From Arthrobacter sp. FW306-07-I (GTDB lineage: Bacteria > Actinomycetota > Actinomycetes > Actinomycetales > Micrococcaceae), in assembly GCF_021800405.1 (NCBI RefSeq), contig NZ_CP084550.1, positions 682,001 to 746,000 on the forward strand: a DNA stretch of 64,000 nt. Direction: 5' to 3'. Below are positions 34,864 through 44,245 of this stretch, one piece after another (within the stretch, counting starts at the first letter, position 1; each line of letters starts with the position of its first letter). Both the position numbers and the translations under genes were made by a program. The notes under the pieces were generated by a model. It did no database searches, was not told the DNA's origin, and saw only the letters and a list, made by a program, of their open reading frames with translations.

Positions 34864-35352
34864 ATGCGCAACCGCTCCATCGTTCCCTTGCTCATCACCA
34901 CCCTGGTGGTGCTGGCCATGGTGGCGTTCGGCGGGGCCGGGCTACTGGGCGGGCAGACGGAAAGTACGACGCCGGGAACGGCTTCCAGCCAGGCGTCCCC
35001 TCCGGGCGGCGCGGCTGCGTCCGGGGCGGCGAAGCAGTCTGCGCCCCACCGCGCTGCCAACCCGTCCAGCCTGCCCGAAATCAGGGAGTCCTCGCTCCCG
35101 GTCGAAGGCCGCAGGGTGCTGGCGCTGATCCGCGCGGGCGGCCCGTACCCGTACAGCCAGGATGACCAGGTCTTCGGCAACTTCGAGCGGGTCCTGCCGG
35201 CCAGGGACCGGGGCTACTACCGCGAATACACCGTCCCCACGCCCGGCGAAGGGGACCGGGGCGCACGGCGCATCGTGGCAGGGAACGGCGGCGAGAAGTA
35301 TTACACGGGTGACCACTACGCAACGTTCAAGTACATAGCGGAAGGCAGTTAG
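34864..35352 (+). CDS. Secreted guanyl-specific ribonuclease (barnase/RNase Sa type)
   Basis: This exported ribonuclease of 162 residues has a signal or anchor helix (about residues 7-29) and an Ala/Ser/Pro-rich linker to about residue 70. The catalytic domain of about 90 residues follows. The fold elements are F-G-N-F-E-R-V-L-P and R-G-Y-Y-R-E-Y-T-V-P-T-P-G. By alignment with RNase Sa the catalytic Glu is 121, Arg 136 (in A-R-R-I-V-A-G) and His 151 (in T-G-D-H-Y-A-T-F). Length fits the N1/T1/Sa family. The barstar inhibitor starts 7 nt downstream, a toxin-immunity style pair. The enzyme probably degrades RNA outside the cell, as nutrient scavenging or against competitors. Confidence 0.93.
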   Translation: MRNRSIVPLLITTLVVLAMVAFGGAGLLGGQTESTTPGTASSQASPPGGAAASGAAKQSAPHRAANPSSLPEIRESSLPVEGRRVLALIRAGGPYPYSQDDQVFGNFERVLPARDRGYYREYTVPTPGEGDRGARRIVAGNGGEKYYTGDHYATFKYIAEGS

Positions 35353-35359
35353 CACAACC

Positions 35360-35716
35360 ATGAAAATCTTCTCCGGCGACACCTGGACCCTGGAAGAACT
35401 GCAGGAACAGGTTGCCGACGCCGGGCGCCGCAGCGTGGTGGTCCCGCCGGCGGACAGCAAGCGCGCGGTCCTGGAAACCTTCGGCGAGGTCCTGGGCTTT
35501 CCCGAACACTATGGCGTGAACCTCGATGCCCTGAACGACTCGCTCCACGACTTCGCCGACAGCATTACCGACAACGGCAATCCGCCCGTCACGGTGCTGT
35601 GGCAGGTGGCCGCCCCGTTCCGCAGCGACCGGTCGTTCGGCATCATCTGCGAAATCCTGCAGGATGCCGAACGGTACGCGGGCAAGGACCTTGCCGTCAC
35701 GGCAGTGCTGCTCTGA
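35360..35716 (+). CDS. Barstar family ribonuclease inhibitor
   Basis: This cytoplasmic inhibitor of 118 residues protects the producer from its own secreted RNase. The barstar fold is recognisable from V-V-P-P-A-D-S-K-R-A-V-L-E-T-F-G, then F-P-E-H-Y-G-V-N-L-D-A-L-N-D-S-L. The latter is the helix that plugs the RNase active site; the Asp in N-L-D-A is the family contact residue. The last strand runs A-V-T-A-V-L-L. It starts with ATG 35360, 7 nt after the RNase stop, so both are made from one mRNA. The pair is not a classical type II toxin-antitoxin, since the RNase is exported. Confidence 0.93.
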   Translation: MKIFSGDTWTLEELQEQVADAGRRSVVVPPADSKRAVLETFGEVLGFPEHYGVNLDALNDSLHDFADSITDNGNPPVTVLWQVAAPFRSDRSFGIICEILQDAERYAGKDLAVTAVLL

Positions 35717-35752
35717 ATCAGACCTTGATGCCCTAACCCCGCGCCGCCAGCG

Positions 35753-37540
35753 CTAGCCCTGCGGGCGCTCCTCGTGCGAAACATAGGTGTCCAGCAGTGC
35801 CGAGGCCCTGCCGCCGTCGTCCTCCGCCGCCAAGCCCTTCCGCATGCTTTCCGCTTTTTCCCGCCCTGCCGGGAAGGGCGGGAGAAGCGGGACTTCGGGG
35901 TCGGTCAGCACCTCGATCACCACGGGGCAGTCCGCGGCGAAGGCCTGGTCCCACGCGTCTGCAAGACGCTCCGGATCCTCGACCCGGATGCCTTTGAGCC
36001 CCAGCAGGTCGGCGTAGCCGGCAAAGGGAAAATCGGGCAATTCCTGGCTCGCCGCAAACCGCGGCTCCGCCTCCGACTCGCGCTGTTCCCAGGTAACCTC
36101 GGTCAGCTCCCGGTTGTTGAAGACGCACACCACGAACCGCGGGTCCTGCCACTGGCGCCAGCGGTGCGCCACCGTGACCAGCTCGGCCACGCCCAGCATC
36201 TGCATCGCGCCATCGCCGGCCAGGGCCAGCAGCGGACGGTCAGGGTGCGCCAGCTTGGCAGCGATGCCGTACGGGATGGAGCAGCCCATGCTGGCGAGGG
36301 TCCCGGAGAGGTGGGCAGGGACACCCTGGGGGAGCGTCAGTTGGCGGGCGTACCAGTACACGCAGCTCCCGACGTCGACACTCACCAGGGCGTCTTCGGG
36401 AAGCCGGCCATTGAGCTCGCGCACCACACGTTCCGGGTTGACAGGGCTGGCGGGGACAGCGGCGCGGTCTGCAGCCAGGATGCGCCAACGGCTGACTTCT
36501 TCCTCCACCTCGGAGCGCCACGGGGTCCGCGGACGGTGTTCCAGCCGTTGGTTGAGGGCGTCAAGGGCTGAAGCGGCGTCGCCTGCCAGGCCCACCTCCA
36601 CGGGGTAGCGGTTGCCGATCTTCTTTTCGTCGATGTCGATCTGGACGGTACGGGCCGCACCGGGCGGCGGATAGAACTCGGTCCAGGGATCGTTGGAGCC
36701 CACAATCAGGAGAGCGTCGCAGGTGCCCAGCAGGTGCGCGCTGGCCGTGGTGCCGAGGTGTCCCATGGTTCCCACCGCGATGGGCAGGGTCTCATCCACG
36801 TAGGGCTTGCCCAGCAGGCTGGTGGCGATTCCAGCGCCAAGCTTCTCGGCAATCGCCACTACTTCCTCGCGCGCGTGCCTTGCTCCCTGGCCCACCAGGA
36901 GCGCCACCCGTTCCGCCGAGTTGAGCAGGGCGGCCGCGGCTGCAAGGTCCTCTTCGCGCGGCGTCTTGGCTGCGGCGCTCCAGGACGGGGCGGTGACCAC
37001 GATGCCGTGCTGCTGTTCAAGCTCCGGCGCCGGCGCGGACTGCACGTCGTGCGGGATGATCACCACGCAGGGGGAGGAGGTAGCCTTCGCCGTCCGGAAG
37101 GCCCGGTCCAGCACCATGGGCACCTGCTCCGCCGTGCTGACCTGCTGCACGAACTGGGAAGCAACGTCCTTGAACAGCGCCATGAGGTCGATTTCCTGCA
37201 TGTAGGCAGAACCCAGCACGGTGCGGCTTTGCTGCCCCACGACGGCCACCACCGGCACGCCGTCCAGCTTGGCGTCGTACAGCCCGTTGAGCAGGTGGAC
37301 GGCGCCGGGGCCTTGGGTGGACGTAACCACTCCTACGCCGCCGGTGTATTTTGCATGGCCCACGGCCATGAACGCCGCGGACTCCTCATGCCGCGCCTGG
37401 ACAAACTCAACACGGCCCTCGGTGCGGCGCAGGGCGCCCATGAACCCGTTGATGCCGTCGCCGCTGTAGCCGAAGACCCGGTCCACACCCCACGTGGTGA
37501 GGCGCTCCACAATTACATCGGCCACCGTACGTTCGGTCAT
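35753..37540 (-). CDS. ThDP-dependent enzyme, pyruvate oxidase/acetolactate synthase-like
   Basis: This 595-residue thiamine diphosphate enzyme has the three-domain PYR, FAD/NAD-like and PP layout of PoxB, AlsS and pyruvate dehydrogenase (quinone). The ThDP-activating Glu lies in V-Q-A-R-H-E-E-S-A-A-F-M-A (about residues 48-60). The phosphate-binding motif of the PP domain is L-A-L-A-G-D-G-A-M-Q-M, followed by C-V-F-N-N. Q-G-P-G-A-V-H-L-L-N-G-L is typical of the oxidase branch. Full length is present; the ATG is at 37540. Pyruvate decarboxylation to acetate is the most likely activity. An amphipathic C-terminal membrane helix like that of E. coli PoxB is not evident. It lies between barstar and glgP, on the opposite strand to barstar. 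Confidence 0.88.
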   Translation of the reverse strand: MTERTVADVIVERLTTWGVDRVFGYSGDGINGFMGALRRTEGRVEFVQARHEESAAFMAVGHAKYTGGVGVVTSTQGPGAVHLLNGLYDAKLDGVPVVAVVGQQSRTVLGSAYMQEIDLMALFKDVASQFVQQVSTAEQVPMVLDRAFRTAKATSSPCVVIIPHDVQSAPAPELEQQHGIVVTAPSWSAAAKTPREEDLAAAAALLNSAERVALLVGQGARHAREEVVAIAEKLGAGIATSLLGKPYVDETLPIAVGTMGHLGTTASAHLLGTCDALLIVGSNDPWTEFYPPPGAARTVQIDIDEKKIGNRYPVEVGLAGDAASALDALNQRLEHRPRTPWRSEVEEEVSRWRILAADRAAVPASPVNPERVVRELNGRLPEDALVSVDVGSCVYWYARQLTLPQGVPAHLSGTLASMGCSIPYGIAAKLAHPDRPLLALAGDGAMQMLGVAELVTVAHRWRQWQDPRFVVCVFNNRELTEVTWEQRESEAEPRFAASQELPDFPFAGYADLLGLKGIRVEDPERLADAWDQAFAADCPVVIEVLTDPEVPLLPPFPAGREKAESMRKGLAAEDDGGRASALLDTYVSHEERPQG

Positions 37541-37602
37541 TGGTCCTCCTGGGTCGGGTTCCTGGCCTGCCTGCCAGGAACCGTACCCATCAGACCCGGG
37601 GG

Positions 37603-40221
37603 CTAAGCGTTGACGATCAGTCCCAGCTCGGCCTTGGAGGCCAGTGCTTCGTGCCGCGGCAGGACCCGTACGGTGTAGCCGAACGGCCCCGAGCGGTCAA
37701 TCACCAGGGAACCGCTGAACAGATGGCGGCCGTTGCCCAGGTCCTCCTTCACCTGCAGCTCCATCATGGTGATGTCCGCCAGGGTGTCATTCTCTTCCGC
37801 CCGCCCGTAGGCCACCTCCACGCAGACATCGTCGGGGGTGAGCGCGTTCAGGGCCACGTAGGCGTTGACCTGCAGGGTGTCGCCGATCTGCGGGTCCTCG
37901 GAAACGCCCACGGAGTCCACATGCTCCACATGCACCTGCGGCCACGCGCCGCGGACCTTTGCCGACCAGGACGCCAGCGCCCGGGCCTGGGCGTAGGAGT
38001 TGGCGGTGGCGCTGCGGCCTGCATCCGCGGCGGGGCGGTACAGGGTGTTCACGTAGTCCCGGAGCATGCGTTCGGCCGAGACCTGCGGCCCCAGGTGGGA
38101 CAGGGTGTGCTTGATCATGGACACCCAGTGGGTGGGCACCGTTTCGCTCCTGGTGGTCGACGGCCCCGCAGCCCCGGCGCCCTCAGAGACCGTGCTCCCG
38201 TAGAAGCGCGGAGCCACCTGCGTTTCCAGCAGCTCGTAGAGCGCGGCAGCTTCGATGTCGTCGCGTTCCTCCGGCGAGGCGTCGTTGTTGGCGGTGGGGA
38301 TGGCCCAGCCGTTCTCGCCGTCGTACATCTCATCCCACCAGCCATCCAGGACGGACAGGTTCAGGGACCCGTTCAGTGCCGCCTTCATGCCTGACGTGCC
38401 GCAGGCTTCCAAAGGCCGCAGCGGATTGTTCAGCCAGACGTCGCAGCCGGGGAACAGGGTCCTGGCCATGGCGATGTCGTAGTTGGGAAGGAATGCGATC
38501 CGGTGCCTGATTTCCGGATCATCCGAGAAACGCACCAGGTCCTGGATCATCTTCTTGCCGGCGTCATCGGCGGGGTGGGACTTGCCGGCGATGACCAGCT
38601 GGATGGGGTGTTCTTTGTGCAGGAGCAGTGCCTTCAGCCGGGCAGGTTCGCGCAGCATCAGGGTGAGCCGCTTGTACGTGGGCACACGGCGGGCGAACCC
38701 GATGGTGAGCACGTCCGGGTCAAGGACGTTGTCTGTCCAGCCCAGCTCGGCGTCGGCGGCGCCGCGCTTCTTCCATGCGGCACGCAGCCTGCGCCGGACG
38801 TCCTCCACCAGGGCAGCCCGCAGCTCCCGGCGCAGGGCCCAGACATCGGCGTCGCTGACGTTGTAGGCGAGGTCCCACTTGCCCAGCGCTTCAGCCTCGC
38901 TGCCGAACTGGTCGCGGGCCAGCTTGGAGATGCGGCTGTCCACCCACGTGGGCACGTGGACGCCGTTGGTCACCGAGGTGATGGGCACCTCCGAGTGGTC
39001 GAAGCCCGGCCACAGCGCGGAGAACATGCCGCGGGACACCTCGCCGTGGAGCTTGGCGACGCCGTTGGCGCGCTGGGCCAGGCGCAGGCCCATGACGGCC
39101 ATGTTGAAGACGGAGGGGTTTCCGTCCGCGTAGTTTTCCCGGCCGAGTTCCAGGATCCGGTCCACCGGCACCGCGGGGGCCAGCCCGGCCTGGAAGAAGT
39201 GGCTGATCTGGTTGATTTCGAACCGGTCGATGCCGGCCGGGACCGGCGTGTGGGTGGTGAACACCGTTGAGGCGCGCCCGGCGGCCAGCGCTTCGTCGAA
39301 GGTCAGTGCCTGTTCGCCGGACATCAGTTCCTGGATGCGTTCGATCCCCAGGAAGCCCGCGTGCCCTTCGTTGGTGTGGAACACCTCCGGTGCGGGGCAG
39401 CCGGTCAGCTTCTGGAAGGCGCGCAGGGCCTTGACCCCGCCCATCCCCAGCAGGAGCTCCTGCTGCAGCCGGTGGTCGCCGCCGCCGCCGTACAACCGGT
39501 CGGTGATGCTGCGGGCGGCGTCGTCGTTGCCGGGAACGTTGGAGTCCAGGAGGAGCAGGGGCACGCGTCCGACGTCGGCCCGCCAGATGTGTGCCAGCAG
39601 GCGCCGGCCGTTGGGCAGGGGGAGGGAGACCTGCAGGGCCTTGCCGTTGCCGTCCGGGGAGGGCTCCCGGAGCAGGGTGAGGGGGAGGCCGTCCGGGTCC
39701 AGGACGGGGTAGGTCTCCTGCTGCCAGGCATCGCGGGAGAGCGACTGCTTGAAGTAGCCGGCCTGGTAGAGCAGGCCCACCCCGATGAGGGGGACGCCCA
39801 GGTCCGAGGCTGCCTTGAGGTGGTCGCCGGCGAGGATGCCCAGGCCACCCGAATACTGGGGAAGCACCTCGGTGATGCCGAACTCGGGGGAGAAGTAGGC
39901 AATGGAGGCGGGTGCATCCGCGCCCAGCCCCTGGTACCAGCGCGGCTCCTCAAGGTACCGGTCGAGGTCCTTTTCGGCGGCGCGCACCCGCTCCACCACG
40001 GACTGGTCCGCAGCGAGCTGCTGGAACTCCTCGCGACTGACCATCCCCAGGAAACCGATGGGGTCCTGCCCACTTTCCTCCCAGAGGCGCGGGTTCAAGC
40101 CGGCGAAAAGTTCCCGGGTAGGGCGGTGCCAGGACCACCGCAAATTGCTGGCCAGCCTGGCCAGCGGCCGAATGGGCTCGGGGAGGACTGTACGGACCGT
40201 AAACCTGCGGATTGCCTTCAC
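37603..40221 (-). CDS. glgP: Alpha-glucan phosphorylase (long GT35 type)
   Basis: This enzyme phosphorolyses alpha-1,4-glucan to glucose-1-phosphate. It has about 872 residues from GTG 40221. Homologues begin with K-A-I-R-R-F-T-V, and the upstream extension to 40245 has no support. An N-terminal DUF3417-type region (L-A-R-L-A-S-N-L-R-W-S-W-H) identifies the short-loop actinobacterial form. The PLP lysine is probably in V-P-T-Y-K-R-L. The active-site region P-L-E-A-C-G-T-S-G-M-K-A-A-L-N-G is intact. The gene is divergent from glgE over about 150 nt, so the degrading and GlgE-type polymerising genes share a control region. Confidence 0.94.
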   Translation of the reverse strand: MKAIRRFTVRTVLPEPIRPLARLASNLRWSWHRPTRELFAGLNPRLWEESGQDPIGFLGMVSREEFQQLAADQSVVERVRAAEKDLDRYLEEPRWYQGLGADAPASIAYFSPEFGITEVLPQYSGGLGILAGDHLKAASDLGVPLIGVGLLYQAGYFKQSLSRDAWQQETYPVLDPDGLPLTLLREPSPDGNGKALQVSLPLPNGRRLLAHIWRADVGRVPLLLLDSNVPGNDDAARSITDRLYGGGGDHRLQQELLLGMGGVKALRAFQKLTGCPAPEVFHTNEGHAGFLGIERIQELMSGEQALTFDEALAAGRASTVFTTHTPVPAGIDRFEINQISHFFQAGLAPAVPVDRILELGRENYADGNPSVFNMAVMGLRLAQRANGVAKLHGEVSRGMFSALWPGFDHSEVPITSVTNGVHVPTWVDSRISKLARDQFGSEAEALGKWDLAYNVSDADVWALRRELRAALVEDVRRRLRAAWKKRGAADAELGWTDNVLDPDVLTIGFARRVPTYKRLTLMLREPARLKALLLHKEHPIQLVIAGKSHPADDAGKKMIQDLVRFSDDPEIRHRIAFLPNYDIAMARTLFPGCDVWLNNPLRPLEACGTSGMKAALNGSLNLSVLDGWWDEMYDGENGWAIPTANNDASPEERDDIEAAALYELLETQVAPRFYGSTVSEGAGAAGPSTTRSETVPTHWVSMIKHTLSHLGPQVSAERMLRDYVNTLYRPAADAGRSATANSYAQARALASWSAKVRGAWPQVHVEHVDSVGVSEDPQIGDTLQVNAYVALNALTPDDVCVEVAYGRAEENDTLADITMMELQVKEDLGNGRHLFSGSLVIDRSGPFGYTVRVLPRHEALASKAELGLIVNA

Positions 40222-40372
40222 CTGCGTCACACTAACCGACAACATGCGCGGCCGGAACCAGCTTTCGGTTTCTTTTGGGTAAATGACAGGGGCATGAAGA
40301 AATTGGCCGCGGCACGGCGGATTTAGTGAGCAGGCTTAGCAATCCTGCTCATTTCTCGCTAACGTCAAGCCT

Positions 40373-42454
40373 GTGACGACTAACTCAGGAACCAGTGCAG
40401 CATCCACCAAAATGCCCCAGCGCCGAATCACCGAGGGCCTGCGGTTCGGACGTTTTCCCATCACCGCCGTGCAGCCTGTCGTTGAGGACGGCAAGTTCCC
40501 GGCCAAGGCCCTGCCCGGCGAGGGGATCGTGGTGGGCGCCACCGCCTTCCGCGAAGGCCATGACATGCTCGGCGTCAGCGCAGTGCTGCTGGACCCGTCC
40601 GGTGCAGAGCGCCAGCGCGTCCGGCTTGCGCCGCCCCGCGGGGAACGCGGAATGGGGACCGACCGCTGGGAAGGCATCCTCACGCCGTCGGAAACCGGAA
40701 ACTGGTCCTTCGTCATCGAAGCCTGGCACGACCGCTACGGCACCTGGCACCACAACGCTGAAGTGAAGATCGACGCCGGCATCGACGTCGAACTCATGCT
40801 TGCGGAGGGTGCCAAGCTGCTTGGCGAAGCCGCCGCGGAGGACTTTCGGGACGACGTGGACCGGGCAGCCCTGCAGCGTGCCGCGGACGTCCTCGCGGAC
40901 CAGTCCCGCGGCACCGAGGAACGCCTCGGGGCCGGGTTCAGCGCGGAAATCGCGGACATCGTTGCCCGTCAGCCCATCCGCGAACTGGTGACCGTGTCGC
41001 GGAAATACCCGCTGCTGGTGGAGCGGGACCGTGCCGGCCGTGGCGCCTGGTACGAGTTCTTCCCCCGGTCCGAAGGCGCCGTCAAGGACCACAACACCGG
41101 CACCTGGACCTCAGGGAACTTCCGGACCGCGGCAAAACGGCTCGACGCCGTGGCCGCCATGGGATTCGACGTCCTGTACATGCCGCCTATCCATCCCATC
41201 GGACTGCAGCACCGCAAGGGCCCCAACAACACGCTCGTGGCGGGCCCCAACGACCCCGGCTCGCCCTGGGCGATCGGAGCCAAGGAGGGCGGCCATGACG
41301 CCATCCATCCCGACCTCGGTTCCTTTGAGGACTTCGATGCCTTCGTGGCCCGTGCCAACGAGCTGGGCCTGGAAGTAGCCCTGGACCTCGCGCTCCAGGC
41401 CGCCCCGGACCACCCCTGGGTGCAGTCCCACCCGGAATGGTTTACCACGCGCGTGGACGGCAGCATTGCCTACGCGGAAAACCCGCCAAAGAAGTACCAG
41501 GACATATATCCGCTCAATTTCGATAATGACCCGGAAGGCCTTTCGCAGGAAATTCTGCGGATTGTGCTGCTCTGGGTCAGCCATGGCGTAAAGATCTTCC
41601 GCGTGGATAACCCGCACACCAAACCCGTCTGGTTCTGGGAATGGCTTATTGCCGAAGTGAATAAAACGGAGCCCGGCGTGGTGTTCCTCGCCGAGGCCTT
41701 CACCCGACCCGCCATGATGCACGCACTGGGCAGGGCAGGCTTCCAGCAGTCGTACACCTACTTCACCTGGCGGAACACCAAGAAGGAAATCGAGTCGTAC
41801 TTCGACGAAGTCAGCCACGAGTCCCCGGCCTTCTTCCGCCCCAACTTCTTCGTCAACACCCCCGACATCCTCACTGAATACCTGCAATATGGGGGACCGG
41901 CGGCGTTCCGGATCCGGGCGGTGCTTGCCTCCACGGGCAGCCCACTCTGGGGTGTCTACGCGGGCTACGAACTGTTCGAGCACGTGGCCCGGCCCGGGGC
42001 GGAGGAGTACATCGACAACGAGAAGTTCGAATACAAGGCCCGCGACTGGGATGCGGCCGCGGAATCAGGGCGCTCGCTGGCCCCGTACATCACGCGGCTG
42101 AACCACATCCGGCGGGACCACCCGGCGCTGCTGGACCTGCAGAACCTGACGGTCCACCAGAGCACGGATGAGTCCACTGTGGTCTTCTCCAAGCACAAGA
42201 CGCTGCCCGATGGCTCCAAGGACACCATCATCGTGGTGGTCAATGTGGATCCGCACGTCACCAAGGAATGCAGCGTGGCGCTGGACCTGGCAGCCCTGGA
42301 ACTGGACCCGCAGGACCTTACACCGGGCGGCGGCTTCTATGTGGATGACCTGATCTCCGGCCAAAGCTGGGAATGGGGCGAGTACAACTACGTGCGCCTG
42401 GATCCGCACGTGGAGCCCGCCCACATCCTCAGCGTGAGGAGAATGCATCAGTGA
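40373..42454 (+). CDS. glgE: Alpha-1,4-glucan:maltose-1-phosphate maltosyltransferase
   Basis: This GH13_3 enzyme of 693 residues transfers maltosyl units from maltose-1-phosphate to growing alpha-glucan. Domain N (about 1-180) holds the dimer and N/S contacts, with F-G-R-F-P-I-T-A-V-Q-P as the typical start. The catalytic A domain contains the nucleophile Asp in I-F-R-V-D-N-P-H-T-K-P, the Glu in V-F-L-A-E-A-F-T-R-P, and the N-L-D-A/P-P-K-K-Y-Q-D-I-Y-P block. It starts at GTG 40373. The treS GTG shares bases with the stop (GTGA), so the pathway enzymes are translated in sequence. Together with the next two genes it forms the complete TreS-maltokinase-GlgE-GlgB route. Confidence 0.97.
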   Translation: MTTNSGTSAASTKMPQRRITEGLRFGRFPITAVQPVVEDGKFPAKALPGEGIVVGATAFREGHDMLGVSAVLLDPSGAERQRVRLAPPRGERGMGTDRWEGILTPSETGNWSFVIEAWHDRYGTWHHNAEVKIDAGIDVELMLAEGAKLLGEAAAEDFRDDVDRAALQRAADVLADQSRGTEERLGAGFSAEIADIVARQPIRELVTVSRKYPLLVERDRAGRGAWYEFFPRSEGAVKDHNTGTWTSGNFRTAAKRLDAVAAMGFDVLYMPPIHPIGLQHRKGPNNTLVAGPNDPGSPWAIGAKEGGHDAIHPDLGSFEDFDAFVARANELGLEVALDLALQAAPDHPWVQSHPEWFTTRVDGSIAYAENPPKKYQDIYPLNFDNDPEGLSQEILRIVLLWVSHGVKIFRVDNPHTKPVWFWEWLIAEVNKTEPGVVFLAEAFTRPAMMHALGRAGFQQSYTYFTWRNTKKEIESYFDEVSHESPAFFRPNFFVNTPDILTEYLQYGGPAAFRIRAVLASTGSPLWGVYAGYELFEHVARPGAEEYIDNEKFEYKARDWDAAAESGRSLAPYITRLNHIRRDHPALLDLQNLTVHQSTDESTVVFSKHKTLPDGSKDTIIVVVNVDPHVTKECSVALDLAALELDPQDLTPGGGFYVDDLISGQSWEWGEYNYVRLDPHVEPAHILSVRRMHQ

Positions 42455-44244
42455 ATTTCAATCCGCAAAGTTCCGGCCACTTCACCCCAAAGAGCACGTT
42501 CGAGCTAAATGCGCCCGGCCTGCAGCATGACCCGTTGTGGTACCGCAAGGCAGTGTTCTACGAAGTACTTGTGCGGGCCTTTGCGGATGCCAACGGCGAT
42601 GGGTCCGGGGACTTCTCCGGACTCATCGACCGGCTGGACTACCTGCAGTGGCTGGGCGTTGACTGCCTTTGGCTGCCCCCGTTCTTCCAGTCGCCGCTGC
42701 GGGACGGCGGTTATGACATTTCCGACTACAACTCCGTCCTGGACGAGTTCGGCACCATCAGCGACTTCAAGCGCCTGGTGGCAGAGGCCCACGCCCGCGG
42801 CGTCCGGGTGATCATCGACCTTCCGCTGAACCACACCTCGGACCAGCACCCCTGGTTCCAGGAATCCCGCAAGGACCCGGACGGGCCCTTCGGTGACTTC
42901 TACGTCTGGAGCGACACCGACGAGAAGTACCAGGACGCCCGCATCATCTTCGTGGACACGGAGGAATCGAACTGGACGTTCGATCCCATCCGCCGGCAGT
43001 TCTTCTGGCACCGGTTTTTCAGCCACCAGCCGGACCTGAACTTCGAGAATCCGGCGGTGATCGACGCCGTCTTCGACGTGGTCCGGTTCTGGCTGGACCA
43101 GGGAATCGATGGTTTCCGGGCAGACGCCATCCCCTACCTCTACGAGGAGGAGGGCACCAACTGCGAGAACCTGCCGGCAACGCATGAGTTCCTCCGGGAC
43201 CTGCGGGCCATGGTGGATGAAAACTACCCGGGCCGGGTGATCATCGCCGAAGCAAACCAGCCGCCCAACGAGGTGGTGGAGTATTTCGGGACCGCGGAGG
43301 AGCCCGAATGCCACATGGCTTTCCACTTCCCCATCATGCCCCGCCTGTATTACGCCCTGCGGGACCAAAAGGCCGCACCTATCATCCAAACAATGCGCGA
43401 AACCCCGGATATCCCTGAGGGCGCCCAATGGGGAACGTTCCTCCGCAACCACGACGAATTGACCCTGGAAATGGTCACCGCCGATGAGCGGGCGGCCATG
43501 CTGGGGTGGTACGCGCCCGACCCACGCATGCGCGCCAACATTGGCATCCGGCGGCGGCTGGCACCGCTGCTGGACAACTCACGGGCCGAGATCGAGCTGA
43601 TCAACGCACTGCTGCTCTCGCTTCCCGGCAGCCCGTTCCTGTACTACGGGGATGAAATCGGCATGGGGGACAATATCTGGCTCGAGGACCGCGACGCCGT
43701 CCGCACGCCCATGCAGTGGAACCCGGACCGGAACGCCGGTTTCTCGCACGCGGATCCCGGAAAGCTGTACCTGCCGCCCATCCAGTCCCTGGTGTACAAC
43801 TACGGCATGGCCAACGTGGAAGCGGAGGCCGCACATTCAGGGTCCCTCCTGCGCTGGACCAGGCAGATCCTCAGCGTCCGCAAGAACCACCCCGCCTTTG
43901 GGCTGGGCGGATTCAAACATGTGGAAGCAGACCACGACGCTGTCCTGGCGTACCTGAGGGAGCTGCCAGCCGGCAATCCTGCCGGTGCCGACGCCGAGAC
44001 CATCCTTTGTGCCTTCAACCTTTCCCAGCACCCGGTGGCTGCCACACTGCGCATCCCCGAGTATGCCGGGCGGGGGCTCCGTGACGTCTTCGGCGGCCAG
44101 ATCTTCCCTGGCATCGGCGACGACGGCAGCCTCACCTTGACCATCGGAAGCCACGATTTCTTCTGGCTCCGGTTGCGCTCGGCGGGTTCCAACCCGTCGT
44201 CGCCCTACACCCAGGCCATGCCCATCCTGTCGATAGAGAACTGA
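42451..44244 (+). CDS. treS: Trehalose synthase (maltose alpha-D-glucosyltransferase)
   Basis: This GH13_16 isomerase (597 residues) interconverts trehalose and maltose and supplies maltose for the GlgE pathway. The start is GTG 42451, overlapping the glgE stop. The protein begins with a short linker, and then [12 protein letters not shown] opens the barrel. The nucleophile Asp is in [10 protein letters not shown], the acid/base Glu in I-I-A-E-A-N-Q-P-P, and the stabilising Asp in [10 protein letters not shown]. The C-terminal beta domain ends at about residue 575. The next gene begins 1 nt after the stop. It has no fused maltokinase of its own; that domain is in the next protein. Confidence 0.97.
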   Translation: MNFNPQSSGHFTPKSTFELNAPGLQHDPLWYRKAVFYEVLVRAFADANGDGSGDFSGLIDRLDYLQWLGVDCLWLPPFFQSPLRDGGYDISDYNSVLDEFGTISDFKRLVAEAHARGVRVIIDLPLNHTSDQHPWFQESRKDPDGPFGDFYVWSDTDEKYQDARIIFVDTEESNWTFDPIRRQFFWHRFFSHQPDLNFENPAVIDAVFDVVRFWLDQGIDGFRADAIPYLYEEEGTNCENLPATHEFLRDLRAMVDENYPGRVIIAEANQPPNEVVEYFGTAEEPECHMAFHFPIMPRLYYALRDQKAAPIIQTMRETPDIPEGAQWGTFLRNHDELTLEMVTADERAAMLGWYAPDPRMRANIGIRRRLAPLLDNSRAEIELINALLLSLPGSPFLYYGDEIGMGDNIWLEDRDAVRTPMQWNPDRNAGFSHADPGKLYLPPIQSLVYNYGMANVEAEAAHSGSLLRWTRQILSVRKNHPAFGLGGFKHVEADHDAVLAYLRELPAGNPAGADAETILCAFNLSQHPVAATLRIPEYAGRGLRDVFGGQIFPGIGDDGSLTLTIGSHDFFWLRLRSAGSNPSSPYTQAMPILSIEN

Positions 44245-44245
44245 G

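Noticed and set aside
34864-35716. Type II toxin-antitoxin module
   Set aside because: The RNase carries an export signal and the partner is a barstar, so it is a secreted enzyme with an immunity protein and not an intracellular TA pair.
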